A stretch of 64,000 bases of DNA from Dryomyza anilis (GCA_951804985.1 OX638132.1:11823529-11887528); one strand, 5' to 3'. Positions 11,321-22,739 are shown, numbered from the stretch's first letter. The notes: a model not told the origin generated them from the sequence alone. Program-made: numbers and translations.

Positions 11321-11700
11321 TTATGTTTTTAATGTTTTTAATTATATACTAATATTGCAATGTAGTTATTAATAGATAATATATTTTGAAATTTACCTAT
11401 TTTCCCAGAATAATATTTTCGCATAATTGTATTGTTTTCTGCATATTGTATTGTATCTATTCAAGCGTATGATGCATCAGAACATGTATTATTCGTTACC
11501 AAACTGCTCCATGGAAATTGAATATCATTGTTTATACCTTCAATAGATTATATTGAATATGCCTAATTATGTGCTATTCATTTATGTACTAGATTCTTCA
11601 TAAACAAATTTAAAATTTTGAAATGTTTTACTGATAAGGTTACAAGAATTCATTGGAGATTATTACACAGTTAATTAAAACCTTGTTATTATCCACATTT
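11321..11700. other. AT-rich intergenic DNA
   Basis: No gene or defined repeat. Confidence 0.4.
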
Positions 11701-11783
11701 TCAGAATGGTACACGCTAAAAATATATTTTATAATAAATAAACTCTTTATAACTGATTTTGACGAATTTTTATTTTACAATAG

Positions 11784-12034
11784 ATTCGTACAGGTTCCGA
11801 GGTATTGAATATTTCAGGCCATCAATGGAAAACAAAGCTTTCAATTTAATATTTTATCTGGATTTAATAAACACCTCTCAACTACTTGGCTCCGAAATTT
11901 CCTATCAATTTGTATCAGAATTTTTGTTGACATCCATTCAAAGTGCAAATACCATGTGTAGTTGTACTTCCTGCACCGCACTTCCAATCCAAGTCAGCGC
12001 TCTGTTTGAATGCCAAAATATCAAGTTGACTTAG
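11784..12034 (+). CDS. Weak exon candidate A in a single-copy block
   Basis: A pyrimidine-rich acceptor (TTTTTATTTTACAATAG, ending 11783) precedes a frame open to a TAG at 12032-12034. The translation has mixed composition (SYRFRGIEYFRPSMENKAF at its start, a Cys/Ser/Thr-rich stretch MCSCTSCTAL near the end), unlike the low-complexity frames elsewhere. There is no ATG in good context, no recognised domain and no homologue known to me. It lies in the least AT-rich part of the first 14 kb, next to candidate B. It may be a terminal exon, a decayed gene, or chance. Confidence 0.18.
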
Positions 12035-12162
12035 ACGCCTTCACCTGCCATTTCGGACTCACTTCAAGCAGACAAAAACATATTGTTTGCCAAACTGTTG
12101 TATACTCTGTATATTATTTGCCGGTTTAGATTATTTTTTCAATTTTGGTTGCACCGATGCAG

Positions 12163-12319
12163 ATTTTCCGATGCCCCATTGGTCTCTAAATGTGGCCGAT
12201 GCAGAACCTGTTTATGTGCCTCACAGCCGCAAATTCATTTCTAACCAAAAAATCACAAAATTCAAATCCATTTATAAAGGAGCGCTAAACCAGAGCCGCC
12301 TTCATCACATTTTGGCACA
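12163..12319 (+). CDS. Weak internal-exon candidate B
   Basis: The acceptor is GCACCGATGCAG (ending 12162), preceded by a T-rich tract, and the donor is GCACA|GTGAGT, with GT at 12320-12321. The 157-bp frame reads about 52 codons of balanced composition (starts FPMPHWSLNVADAEPVYVPH, later KITKFKSIYKGALNQ) without a stop. The frame of candidate A differs, so the two would have to be joined by an intron or belong to different transcripts. No known domain. The reverse strand is interrupted by stops, which mildly favours plus. Splice signals plus composition are the only evidence. Confidence 0.25.
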
Positions 12320-12560
12320 GTGAGTTATGTGGTTCTTGAACAGTCGATTGTATGCTCGGTCGTTTAGGCAGCTCAGCTCATAGGTTGTGGGATATGCATT
12401 TGCATAACCGGCCAAAGCCACAAAAATTGCAGTGCATGGATTGTAAATTTACAGGCCTACATGGTAGAAAACTACATCGTAGACAATTAACAATGGCTCA
12501 ATTGTTTTAGAGGAGCTGTACATATAGAACACAACCCAGCAAATAATGTTTGTAAAATGA
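12320..12560. promoter_or_regulatory. Single-copy block with POU octamer motif
   Basis: ATGCATTTGCAT at 12394-12405 contains a perfect octamer ATTTGCAT (12398-12405), the classic POU-domain binding site, inside the non-repetitive 11.7-12.5 kb block. An enhancer role is an inference from one motif and from the block's unusual composition. Confidence 0.25.
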
Positions 12561-12823
12561 AGTCTAATGCTTGGTTTTCACTATGTCATGTTCGAAAATT
12601 TCTCAAATTTGTTGTTTTTCGACTTGGCACAGATATTAAAAAATGCTAACATGTTGGCATATCGATTTAGTTTGATATGGATAATGCACATTTTAATGTT
12701 GGACAGTTTCTGCTTCGACCATACGTAGTACCAGCTTCCAGATTCGATTTCGTAAATTAAAAAGAAAGACAAAATCTCTAAATTAAAAAAATCAAATTTT
12801 GTTTTTAGACACACATCGAAGTA

Positions 12824-13473
12824 AAGGGTTTTTCAATAAGAGCGCTACAAAAGTTTTTTCAAGGGTTTTTCAACAGGGACGCTACAAAAGTAGAGTGACA
12901 GGGACAGCAATCGACGTCATATTTCTTGCCGCTCTTTTGACATTTCTCTTCAGTAAGGTTTGCCATTTCATGATGGAAAGATATACGAGCCAACAACGAG
13001 TCGAAATTATTAAAATTTACTACCGAATTTCGAATTCGTATATCTTGCCATCATGAAATGGCAAACCATACTGAAGAGAAATGTCAAAATAATAATAGTT
13101 TGGCGCTACAGTCCTGTGTAGAACTTCGACCGAGCTCTCTCACCATTTTTGAGGTGTGCGTGTTATATTTGTACTCAAAGTGGTGGGACCTACAGTTTAT
13201 TGCCGAATCCGAACGGCGGGTGAGAGCTTTTCATAGGCAATGGTTTTACTCTCGTAGGTTTGCCATTTACTGACGAGAGGTAGCGCGGTATAGAAAAATG
13301 TTTCTATGAAAAGATGTTGTTAGCCCCCGTCCAGGCTTGAACCGGGGACCTTTCAGCTCGCAGTCCAACGCACTAACCACTGAGCTACCGCGTCAAGAAA
13401 TATGGCGTCGTTTGCTGTTCCTGACGCTACAAAAGTAGAGCTACTTTTGTAGCGTCCCTGTTGAAAAACCCTT
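12824..13473. mobile_element. Mariner-like foldback element, interrupted by a SINE
   Basis: Both ends read AAGGGTTTTTCAA and are flanked by TA (12822-12823 and 13474-13475), the Tc1/mariner target. Each arm is about 250 bp and the two are inverted copies of one sequence, making a long palindrome. The left arm includes a start codon at 12974 and an open stretch beginning MERYTSQQRVEIIKIYYR, which resembles the N-terminus of mariner-type transposases (RV-I-I-K/YY pattern). The catalytic part is absent. The right arm is split by SINE copy 3. A partial tandem repeat of the terminus (GGGTTTTTCAA...CGCTACAAAAG) sits at the left end. Confidence 0.8.
13087..13392 (-). mobile_element. tRNA-derived SINE, copy 3
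   Basis: Inserted in the right arm of the mariner foldback. Comparing it with the left arm shows where the host sequence was broken (ATGTCAAAA / CAAGAAATATG), with a few host bases apparently lost. The 5' end lacks the first two tRNA bases. Confidence 0.9.
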
Positions 13474-13475
13474 TA

Positions 13476-13792
13476 TTTTCGAATGAACTAACTAAATACG
13501 AAAATCTCTAAATATTAAAATCGTTATACGAACGAATTTGTATTTATATTTCGAAAACACTTCGTGAATTCGTCGAGAAGGAGATACCAATTTTTATAAT
13601 TTAAGTTTAGATTTAAACGGTTCGACTTTGACTGTTATAACTTATTTCAAAATTCAAAAATAAAAATTTCAAAACATCATAAACCACATCATAAACTGTA
13701 ATATGTCAGTGTATTTTTTTATTAAGTATTCGAAAGTGTTAAAATTGTACATACAGTCAGACATTAGCTCAGTAATCAAAAATGATTTTAAT
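13476..13792. other. AT-rich intergenic DNA
   Basis: Nothing recognisable. Confidence 0.4.
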
Positions 13793-14022
13793 GATTTAGG
13801 TCCACTTTTTCAGTGTTAGTTTAAACTTAGTTTAAACTACTCCACATTTTTAACAAGTTCATAGTTCATAAACAAAACAGATGAAATTTTAGACAGATAA
13901 AAAATTAGTAATCGATTAATTTGACATTTAAAATATGTTTGATATGTTGACTATAGACGAAACTAAATCTAGTTTAAACTACGTTTAATTTAAAAATCTG
14001 ACTTAAAAACTGAACCTAAATC
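13793..14022. mobile_element. Small palindromic MITE, GATTTAGGT ends
   Basis: The ends GATTTAGGTCCACTTTTTCAG and the complement of CTGACTTAAAAACTGAACC form about 25-bp imperfect inverted repeats. AGTTTAAACTTAGTTTAAAC is mirrored by CTAGTTTAAACTACGTTTAA inside. No clear duplication. Confidence 0.5.
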
Positions 14023-14139
14023 GCTCATTCAAACTAAGAATGAAACAGAAAAACCTGAAGTTTTAGCATTTACTTTGATTAACGTACTTTTGTTATTTAT
14101 GTCAGAATTCTAGATACTGACAATACATATTATACAATT

Positions 14140-14545
14140 GTTTTTTGCTTTAATAGTTACTATAAAAATGCTGCATCGTCATTGATCTCGTCTGTAGGGC
14201 GGCAAAATAGCTTAACCAGTTTTTGTTCACACGAAACCGGCTTAGAGACCGTTCAACCACAACAATTTTTCCAATTTTCTTTTACCATTTTTCAACTTTT
14301 TGCATTTATTTTTATTTTTTATACATTATATATTTTTTTTTAATTTTTTGCTTTTGTTTCAGGCTGCTGTTGTTGCAGCAGCCATTAAATATAAACCACG
14401 ATCTGGCTAAGCTATGGCTTAGTAACAGCTTAAGGTTGTAAATGCAATCGTTGTTGTAGTTGTTGCCGTTTATACTTGTCGGCTGTAATATGGCTGGCAC
14501 ACTTTACCGCATAACTATGCATTTTATCTGCCTGTTGGGTGGGTG
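14140..14545. other. Single-copy block with GTTGTTGCAGCAGCC
   Basis: Higher GC with short CAG/TTG runs. No supported open frame. Possible conserved non-coding DNA. Confidence 0.25.
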
Positions 14546-14938
14546 ACTAACATGGTAGAAACATTGATAATTTTAACAAATTAAAAAAAAAAAAATTGCA
14601 ATTGATCGGTTATTGTTTAGCGAAAAACACTATATTGTGAAATTTTCTCAAGTTATTGCGACAGCGTAATTTGTAAAATTTATAACACTTACCACATTCC
14701 GTTGATTTATTTCAAGAAAGTGTAGCTAAAAAGACAAAATGAACAAAAAAACAAAACATTAACTTGATTCGCGATATTTGATTTTTTTTAGTTTTTAAAA
14801 TATATAAAAATAATATACTAAGATTATTCAGGTTTATACATTTTTTTTAAACGAATGGATTCTATTCCTTCTTTCCCCAAAAACTAAGTATATAAAATAT
14901 AAAATTTATATTCACACAAAAATATATCGTTTCCTGTA
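14546..14938. other. AT-rich intergenic DNA
   Basis: Nothing recognisable. Confidence 0.4.
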
Positions 14939-16032
14939 AACGCGTTTTCAAACAAACACTAAAATGTGTGCAAGCTCATTTGAAGGAAATAATCGAAGTG
15001 TTTCTCACAAATGATCAGTAGTGTTTCCCACAAATAATTGTAGTGTTTCCCACAAACACGAAAAGTGTTTCCCACAAACACGAAAAGTGATTTCCACAAA
15101 CACGAAAAGTGTTTCCCACAAATATTTGGAGTGTTCCCACAAATATTTCAAAATTTGGTAGTGTTTGCCAAAAACATTTGAAGTGTATCCGGTAAATATT
15201 TGTAGTGTTCGCTAAATTCAGTCAAAGCAAAAGGTTTTTTTTATTGCGGCAGCCACTACTTTACGCGAAATGTCGAATAACGCAGAATTCCGGGGAAGAT
15301 TATTCGACAAGTCGCATAAACGAGCGACTGCGTCTTAAAAAGTCGTCTAAACTGACAGGCTTTTCGTCAGATGATTTGCACAGAATTGCAGTAGTGTTTC
15401 TGCAGTTATCTGTTTTGGATAATGTGAAGACCGATTATGATGAATTGATGGCAGTGGCTATAGATGATAATAATTAGCTTCAGATGTCGCACAATTAGAA
15501 AATGTAGCTTCTTATTCGACAAAAGAAGCTTATACACGTTTTTTCGTGCAAGTGTTACATGACACGGATCAGTAGTGTTCAATTGTTCAATTGTTCAAGT
15601 GATGCTACTTTTGTGACAAGCTGCACAATTTTTGGGGCAAACACTTTCAATGTAGCATTTTTTCCGAGAAGCTATTAGTATTTAGGGCAAACACTTTTTA
15701 AATAGATTGCGTTCTGGGAAACACTTAGTGTTTGCCCCAATGAAATGTCATGAATTTATTACTTTTCTTAAACACTTTCATTATTTACTGGTAACAAAGG
15801 CGTGTTTGTAATAATTGATGTGATTTTTATAAAGTGTTCTTGGAAAACATTTTAAATTTTTTTAAGAAAATAGATATTGTTTTGTTTAAACACTAGCGTT
15901 GTGTAATTGTTTGTAATAAGCCATTACTATTTACGACTAACAATAAGTATTTCTGGCAGCCAATATGTATTTACCAGAAGTTACCGATAGCTTCCCACAA
16001 GTATTTTATAAATCATCCCTTTTTTAGAGTGT
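14939..16032. mobile_element. Subterminal-repeat element (AGTGTTTCCCACAAA)
   Basis: The left 260 bp carries about eight copies of AGTGTTTSCCACAAA (14995-15215, some in perfect tandem as CACGAAAAGTGTTTCCCA). The right side (15630-16010) carries the complementary GGGCAAACACTT and related motifs. Opposed subterminal motif clusters are typical of hAT- or P-like elements, but exact ends and target duplication are not resolved. It encloses the open frame at 15325-15477. Confidence 0.5.
15325..15477 (+). pseudogene. Decayed open frame inside the subterminal-repeat element
   Basis: The frame runs to a TAG at 15475-15477 with a protein-like translation: Lys/Ser-rich, then GFSSDDLHRIAVVFLQLSVL and an acidic C-terminus. 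About 60 bases upstream, in another frame, an ATG at 15269 opens MSNNAEFRGRLFDKSHKRATAS before stopping. A frameshift between the two parts would explain both. It is likely the remnant of a protein carried by the element. The family is not recognised. Confidence 0.3.
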
Positions 16033-16085
16033 ACAAGTTCAGATGTAATACATATTCCCCGTAAGACATTCATATCGACATTCTG

Positions 16086-16915
16086 CACAGAAAAAAAAAA
16101 TCATCAATTGATGAATTTATTCATAAATATTATGAATTTTTGTACCCACTACCATATTAATTATATTGATTCGACATATTGATATGATATATTGATTCGT
16201 TATATATATAAACTTATTCATACTATCGAACATCATTGTGAAGAACAAAATATTCAGTACAATGAATTTGAAGCGTCATACTGATGAATATAATCATAAT
16301 ATCTGTGAATAATTTAAAAAAAATTGTAAATAGTTCATAATAGATTAATATTCAATATGATGCATATTCTGGAACTAATATTTTTTTTTAATAAATTAAT
16401 TTATGTAAAACTTTTTTACAAATTGAAAAAAAAATTTAAATAATAAAATTGAAACAAAATGTCCTTAAAAAAATGTTCGCAAAATTTTTTTTTTTCTTCG
16501 AAAAAAAATTATGTGAAAAATTGGTCTGAAAAAAAAGGTTTTTAAAAAAATAAGTTTGAATTTTTTTTTTTAAATATTAACAAAATTTTTTTTTTTTAAT
16601 TTATATTTTTGATGAATATTTAAAAACATTTTACTAATTTATGCATGTCGAGCAAACATTATATAAGAAATAACATACAATAACTACTTGAGAATTGAGA
16701 AGAATGGAAAAAATGAACGAAAAATAAAAAGTTTGATCGAAATTTGGTTTCATGAACAGCGTTCATCAATATGATGTACATATATGTTCTATTTAATGTT
16801 ATTCTTCATTAATATTATGAAACGTATTCTTCACATACACTTCATCATATTGAAGAATGAATTCAAAACATTACTGTTTTGTAATTATCAATATTATGAT
16901 TTTTGCCTGTATTAC
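16086..16915. mobile_element. CACAGA-family element, copy D
   Basis: The left end CACAGAAAAAAAAAATC follows TG. Left arm and centre are typical. The right arm is shortened and the right terminus is decayed (near GATTTTTGCCTG). Confidence 0.6.
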
Positions 16916-17089
16916 GAGATCGATGCAAGATGCAGAAAGTTTCATATGATATTGTAAAATTTCTCATACCGATATCGAGTTAGGTCGGGAAAGACTCGAT
17001 GCATCGAAGGTCTCAGAGACTGGCATACTTGGATTGGAACTTAATTTTTCCATTTATCATGTATACGGACAAGCAGCACACAGAATAAA

Positions 17090-17295
17090 AGTTCATAGTA
17101 TTTGTGAATTTCTTCATCAATCTTATGAATTTTTCATTACGACTCAATGATTTATTGTATTGAAGAACTACACAACGACTCAATGATTTATTGTATTGAA
17201 GAACTACACAACATCAATGCTATGAATTTGAAGCGTCATACTGATGAATATAATCATAATATCTGTGAATAATTTATAAAAATTTTAAAAACTGT
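17090..17295. mobile_element. CACAGA-family fragment with internal duplication
   Basis: A 36-bp segment, CGACTCAATGATTTATTG and onward, is directly repeated (17141-17212). A roughly 50-bp stretch (17225-17275) is nearly identical to 16265-16315 in copy D, suggesting local conversion or duplication. Confidence 0.55.
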
Positions 17296-17718
17296 TTCAT
17301 TTATTTAGGATGTATACGAGTTCGTTAAAAGTGCTGATAAGTACGGGTACCGATGTCAATTCAGTAACTGGTATATGTCTATTTGCTGTCGTCAAAATTC
17401 GTTTCAGTTATGTTTGTTCAACCTTTTCAAAATTGGATTAGTAAAAATTGAATTACCTACAACATTTACTTTAGTCAGCAACTTGCACACACCTTTAATA
17501 TAAATTCAAAATAGAAAAGAGATCTATTAGATTATCGTGTTTTCATAATGAATATATGAGATACAAAAAAATTAGAACCAATATGGTAAATTATTCTCGA
17601 AGTGTATTCGAGACCTATTCGAGACATCAAAGAGCTTCGAGACATGGCAGAGTTTTAAATTATATAACTAATGTAATAGTTGTTTTCTACACAATATAGA
17701 ACATTTAAGACCACACTT
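17296..17718. other. AT-rich intergenic DNA
   Basis: Nothing recognisable. Confidence 0.4.
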
Positions 17719-18792
17719 CACGAAGGGAAAAAAGTTCTAAAATCCAGAAGGAATCAAGAAGTATACGGAGTGATATACAGCTAAACCGCAAAATTCTTAA
17801 CTTCAAGAAATAGATTTTCTTAGTAGTCAAAAAAGTAACTAAGTAGAATTATTCTTGGATTCGGTTATTAATTTCTTGGGTATTAAAAAAGTAACTAAGT
17901 AGAATTATTCTTGGATTCATTTATTTATTTCTTAGGTATCAAAAAAATAACTAAGTAGAATAAGTCTTGAATTCTGTTATTAATTTCTTAGGTATCAAAA
18001 ATGTTGTTGTTGTTTTCGTCCCAAAATTTAATGAACACGTATTCGTATAGTTGTTGTTTTTTCGATCTTTCTTTGTCGCTATTATGTTTTGTTTTACTTT
18101 GTCCGTCTGTTAGCCCCATCTGTTTGTTCGTGTGTCTGTCTGTCGATATGTTGAAAGTAACTAAAAGCAATTATTTCGAAGCTAACATAAAATAAAAAAA
18201 TATAGTCGAGTTAATTTATTGTTTATTTAGAACTTTTGAAATGACTTCTTTGAATACTTAATGTAATTGGATTGTTTATTTTATTTTTATTATTATTATT
18301 TAATTTAATCTATGTATATTATTCTGAAACCGTTTACTTACCTTATACACTTTCTCCTATCCAGACAAATTGTACTTAGTTACTTTTTTGATACCTATGA
18401 ACTTAATGTCTGAATATCGAGAAAAATTTGGCTTAGTTACTTTCAACAGACAGGCAAACTAACAAACAGATGGCGACCTCACAAAACAATGCATACAGAC
18501 AGAGCAATATCGATGAAAACAACAACAATACATGCACACGTGTTCTTTTTGCGATGAATACAGCAACAATTTTGCGTGTTCCTTTTGGTTTTTAATAATC
18601 AATAAATTAACTTCTGAAAATCCATTTGAATAAAGTTTGTTTACTTTTTTGACAACTAAGTAATTTGCTTTCTTGATATCCAGATGACAAATTCTTGAAT
18701 TTTAGTAGTATTTTATTGATATTAGTCAAATTCTACTATTTTTCTTTCTAACCGAATTCTTCTCGAGTTTTAGAATTTTATTTCCCTCCGTG
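17719..18792. mobile_element. CACGGAGG-family element, copy 1
   Basis: 1074 bp, ends CACGAAGGGAAA and TTTCCCTCCGTG, with a TT duplication (17717-17718 and 18793-18794). It contains three tandem ~58-bp repeats (17820-18000) around TTAGTTACTTTTTTGATACC and further inverted copies on the right, which may be transposase-binding sites. A 60-codon frame (18001-18195) is also open in the copy at 44071-45376, but both strands are open there and codon choice is not protein-like, so it is not called a gene. Confidence 0.82.
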
Positions 18793-18794
18793 TT

Positions 18795-19870
18795 GGTTCC
18801 GCACGAAACACATAATTATCCCAGCACATTTAGGAACTAAAATAGGATCTCATCTTGCATAGACTGCACCCATCAAGGTAGCATTAAACACTAAGTTGAA
18901 CAGATACCTCTTTGTGTTGCAGTATTTTTTCAATAGGTCCAACGCTTTATATTGTTAAAATAAATTAAATAACAAATCTCCTATGTGCCATTTGCATATT
19001 AGCGATGTGTAAATTATAAGTACCAAAATACATTTATTAAATACTCAAAATTTCAATCAACTAAATAAATTTTTAATAAAATACTTAAGAAATGTGCTTA
19101 TAATAAACCATAAATATATATTTTAGAATAAATACAATTTTAAGTTTATTTTAGTTAACTTGCAGTTAACATTTTAATGTTTGCAATCGGACATTTTCGG
19201 AATTCAATTGGCTGTTACATTTAATTCCAAATTAATTTGGTAACTTACAGTGATGGTTTCTTTACGATCTTATAGATTACAAGGTTGATTTATTTATTTG
19301 GTTTTAAAAAGGCTTCCACTTGAAATTTTCGATAAGAAATGTAATAACAAATTATGCAAAATCTATTTATTTTTTATTAACTATAATTTTAGATAATTTA
19401 TTTTTAACTTTTGTGTGATTACCATAATTCAGTTGAAAATGTGGAAAATGTCCACTGAACATAAATGAAAACAGTAACATGTAATCGGCATTTAGAAAGC
19501 GATTCATCAAGAGGTTTCAGTCCTTGATTAAAATTCAAACTTAATTTAGGTTGTGTGCGAGTTTGCCTAAATTGAAGACTAAACTAAATTGAATGAGTTT
19601 TCATTCGATGAGAATTCGGTAACCCGTAATTAGAAAAGTCAATTAATCAATTGACTTATGGATTAATGGATTAATGTAATTTAATGGATTAATGTCATTC
19701 AATTTAGATGAATTTAGATTGCTCAAATTGCTAAATTGCTAAATTGATAATTGAAAATTGCTAAATTGTAAACTAAAAAAGCTAAAAAGTAAACACTGCA
19801 TTACCGACAAAATTTAGTTTATTCAACAATTTAGTCATATTCGCACATATTATTAAAAAGCATTCCTTTC
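18795..19870. other. AT-rich intergenic DNA with simple direct repeats
   Basis: GGATTAATGTAATTTAATGG and AAATTGCTAAATTG repeats at 19660-19790. No gene is seen in the rest. Confidence 0.4.
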
Positions 19871-19918
19871 GTTATATATAACATCAACAAAATTTAAATA
19901 AGAAAATACTGAATAAAA

Positions 19919-20119
19919 ATGCTTTTACCAAGAAGTTTTATTAATATAAAATTTATCATTTTGGTACCCAAAATTAAATTTTCACTAACAGCTTTAGTTT
20001 CATACTTCTATGTATGTGTGTTGTGTTGCACATTGGGCGCTCCAGAGTGGCTTGGAAAAAATTTCATTAAAAATTTAACAACATATGTTGAATTTCCCGC
20101 AAGAAATAACGATGGCTAG
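19919..20119 (+). CDS. Small ORF with TATA box, hypothetical 66-aa peptide
   Basis: An ATG in fly-like context (AAAAATG) opens a 66-codon frame with a hydrophobic segment at residues 22-40 (SLTALVSYFYVCVLCCTLG), which would be a signal anchor or membrane segment. A TATATATAA box lies about 45 bases upstream (19873-19881). After the stop, CAAAG|GTAGGC could act as a splice donor. The first 15 residues are AT-driven (Ile/Lys/Phe). No family is recognised, no conserved domain is visible and no second copy exists in the window. It could be a genuine short gene, but an ORF of this length is also possible by chance. Confidence 0.2.
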   Translation: MLLPRSFINIKFIILVPKIKFSLTALVSYFYVCVLCCTLGAPEWLGKNFIKNLTTYVEFPARNNDG

Positions 20120-20825
20120 AGACCAAAGGTAGGCCAATCAGCGTACCAAAAAAAAAAATTGAAAATTAAAAAAAAAAATCTAGACAAGAAGGAGAGTGAA
20201 TGAAGTAGTTCCAAATAATTGAACGGCAACAAAGCCTTGTAAAGCACTAAAATCTAGCACCGGGTATTTTTATTTTATTTTTTGTATATGTTTTTTTTTC
20301 ACCTGTATTTACACCATTCCCGAAAAACCACACTTGACCGTTTGTGGCTTAAAAATGACCACACATGAGCAAAAAACAAAAATTAAAAAAAAAATGGAAT
20401 ATACCAACCAATGTTGCTGGGTTGTCGGTGCAAAATATGTTGCTGCTGTTGCCAGTTTTTGTTGCTGCATAAATGAGTGAGTTTGCTAGTAAATTTACGA
20501 GTGCGACCAACTCAATTTACAATGAGCTACACTTCAGTTTAGAATTTCGGAATATTCAAGTTTGTATTTTTTACGAGATTTAATAGAATTGGTATTTCTC
20601 ATTTTTGTTGTAGTGAATTAAAAGAAAAAACACATTGCTTTAATTGTAAAATAAAGAAAAAATCAATATTTGAATACATAATTAAATGAAATGAAACTTA
20701 AGAGTTGTGTTCATATACAGAAAAACAAATATACATCATAATGAAGAAATTCTATATTAAAACCCCTTTTTCATATATATTGAAGAACAACAGAACGAAA
20801 TATTTTTTTTACATGCCATACATAA
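20120..20825. other. Single-copy DNA with GTTGCTGCTGTTGCC motif
   Basis: 20400-20530 is less AT-rich with GCTGTTGCC repeats; the rest is AT-rich. No gene is supported. Confidence 0.3.
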
Positions 20826-21420
20826 ATTCTATATAATTCTTAGTTGCTGATTTTAACTCCATACTCAGTTTTTTTCTGTAACGTAACGTTTTTAAGAAAA
20901 TCGATCTCGAATTTTAAAGCTCGTTTCAGACACTTTTTAGAGTTAAAAAATTATAGACCCTTACACAACAAGTTTTACAAAAAACCGTGAACGCAATTTT
21001 TCTTTCAATTGTCAACCCTAATTAAAATATATCAATAGATATTATTGTTCTAATAGGTTTTTCGGATATTTGAATCTAAACTTTAAAAAAAATAATTTCT
21101 TTAGTCTATTTTTGGACGATTATTTTAGCTTTGTAAATCAGATGATAAATAAGAAAATAATTTACAATTATGTAGACTATAATTCAAAATAACAATGAAA
21201 ATTACTAACTTTTTAATATCAGTTCTCATTTAAAAAAAAAATGCTCTATCAACACAGTTTCCGTCAAAAACTGTACAAATTTAAATGCTTTATATCAAAA
21301 ATAGCCGTTTTCCCATGAATTTTTTTCAAAAATACTACGTAATACTGAAAGGGCATATTTTAAACAGTGGATCAATTAGAAAACAGTTAGTAATATTAAT
21401 AATTAATTTGTTCTAGTTTG
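20826..21420 (+). mobile_element. R-family repeat, long copy
   Basis: Parallel over about 450 bp to 58370-58800 (TTGCTGATTTTAACTCCATAC, TTTTTAAGAAAATCGATCTCG, TTTCCGTCAAAAACTGTAC). Family ends and superfamily are unknown; no protein. Confidence 0.55.
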
Positions 21421-21544
21421 TTCCAGATACATCATTTTTTTTTTGTTTATCATTAAATCCTAAATAATAAAAAAAACTTTAAAACAAAAATAAAATTTTC
21501 CGAGTATAGGGCCAATTAACTGAAAAACAAAATGGAATATTAGA

Positions 21545-21818
21545 ATCAGGGCTAGAAACGGAAATTCTATTCTCTGCGGTTTCGGTTCCATAAAAAAATA
21601 AAAAATGATTCCGGTTCTTAAATTATTTTTTATTTCGGTTTAAGTTTCGGTACCAGTTTCGGTTCTATACAAAATAAAATAACTATTCCAGATCCGGTTC
21701 CATAAAAAATTAAAATAACGATTCCAGTTCCACTTCCGGTTCTATAAAAAATTAAAATAACGATTCCAGTTCCGGTTCTATAAAAATAAAACGGTTCCGG
21801 TTCCGGTTCCAGTTCCAC
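21545..21818. repeat. GGTTCC-rich tandem array
   Basis: Units of about 36 bp (GGTTCYATAAAAAATTAAAATAACGATTCCA-like, given here only as a pattern) in tandem. Starts with CAGGGCTAGAAACGGAAATT, shared with the array at 32833. Related arrays occur at 33481, 35030, 52735 and 53510. Confidence 0.75.
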
Positions 21819-22236
21819 CCCTAGTAGAAATTTTGGTAGGGCCATGGTCATGAAGTGATCATGTCATTATTTGAGATGATCGGGATATGACAGGGCCATA
21901 ATGTCCTTGTAACGCAGTGTCCTGATCTTGTATTGACCTCAGGCCATGATTATGTACTGATCGGGCAATTCCCCATTTTCATATTTACCCGACAATTGCC
22001 TTGTCTGAGCCCGAGCATAATAGGGTTTCTCTCATTAATCTCGATCATTGACTGATGCTAATTTCGTTATGAGGAACAAGTATTGTAGCTATGATCGGGA
22101 ACATTGACTGTTTAAATAATGTAAACCTTGCTATGGTAAGCATGATAAGGGCAATGATCATATTTTCTCTAATAGGCCTTACCCAACGTAAACCCGATCA
22201 TTTCCCGATGGCGCATCGGGTAAATTTCTACTAGGG
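21819..22236. mobile_element. CCCTAGTAG MITE, copy 3
   Basis: 418 bp, inverted relative to copies 1 and 2, with perfect CCCTAGTAGAAATTT ends on both sides. Duplication AC at 21817-21818 and 22237-22238. Inserted at the edge of the GGTTCC array. Confidence 0.87.
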
Positions 22237-22384
22237 ACCAAAGCCCTGATTAGAATACTAAAATATATTAAAATGGGTCAAGACAAGATGGAAAAGTGCT
22301 TTCATGCTTTTTTTGGGTAAACCATTTTTCCACAGAACTATATTATTTCATTCTAAGTTGTGGGTGAGAATGGCTTTAAAATAC

Positions 22385-22505
22385 TATTGAAATTTTCTCA
22401 AAAACGTTACGAAATAGAAAAAACTTAGTATGCAATCAAACTCAGCACCAACGAATTATATACAATTGATATATGGGCATTTTCTGGGGGACATTCGTAC
22501 GCTTA
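22385..22505 (-). mobile_element. R-family fragment
   Basis: Reverse match to the first 100 bp of the repeat at 58370. Confidence 0.45.
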
Positions 22506-22739
22506 AAACATGAAAGAAAATAAATTAATTTAGTTTTTGCATGTAGTATTTAAATAGGACTAAACCTCTGCAAAAACTTATAGTATTATATGCGGTAGAT
22601 CAAAATATATAAACGGAACTAAATTTCGACGTTGAAATAGATATTCCAAAAAGTCAACGAATTATGCGTTCAAATCGTTTTTTTTTTATATTTTACAAAG
22701 AAGTTGAAATAGTTTATAGTTTTTGCATAATAAATCACA

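Noticed and set aside
18001..18195. A 60-codon frame shared with 44963-45154
   Set aside because: Conservation is explained by both lying in CACGGAGG elements; both strands are open and it is Cys/Leu/Ser biased.
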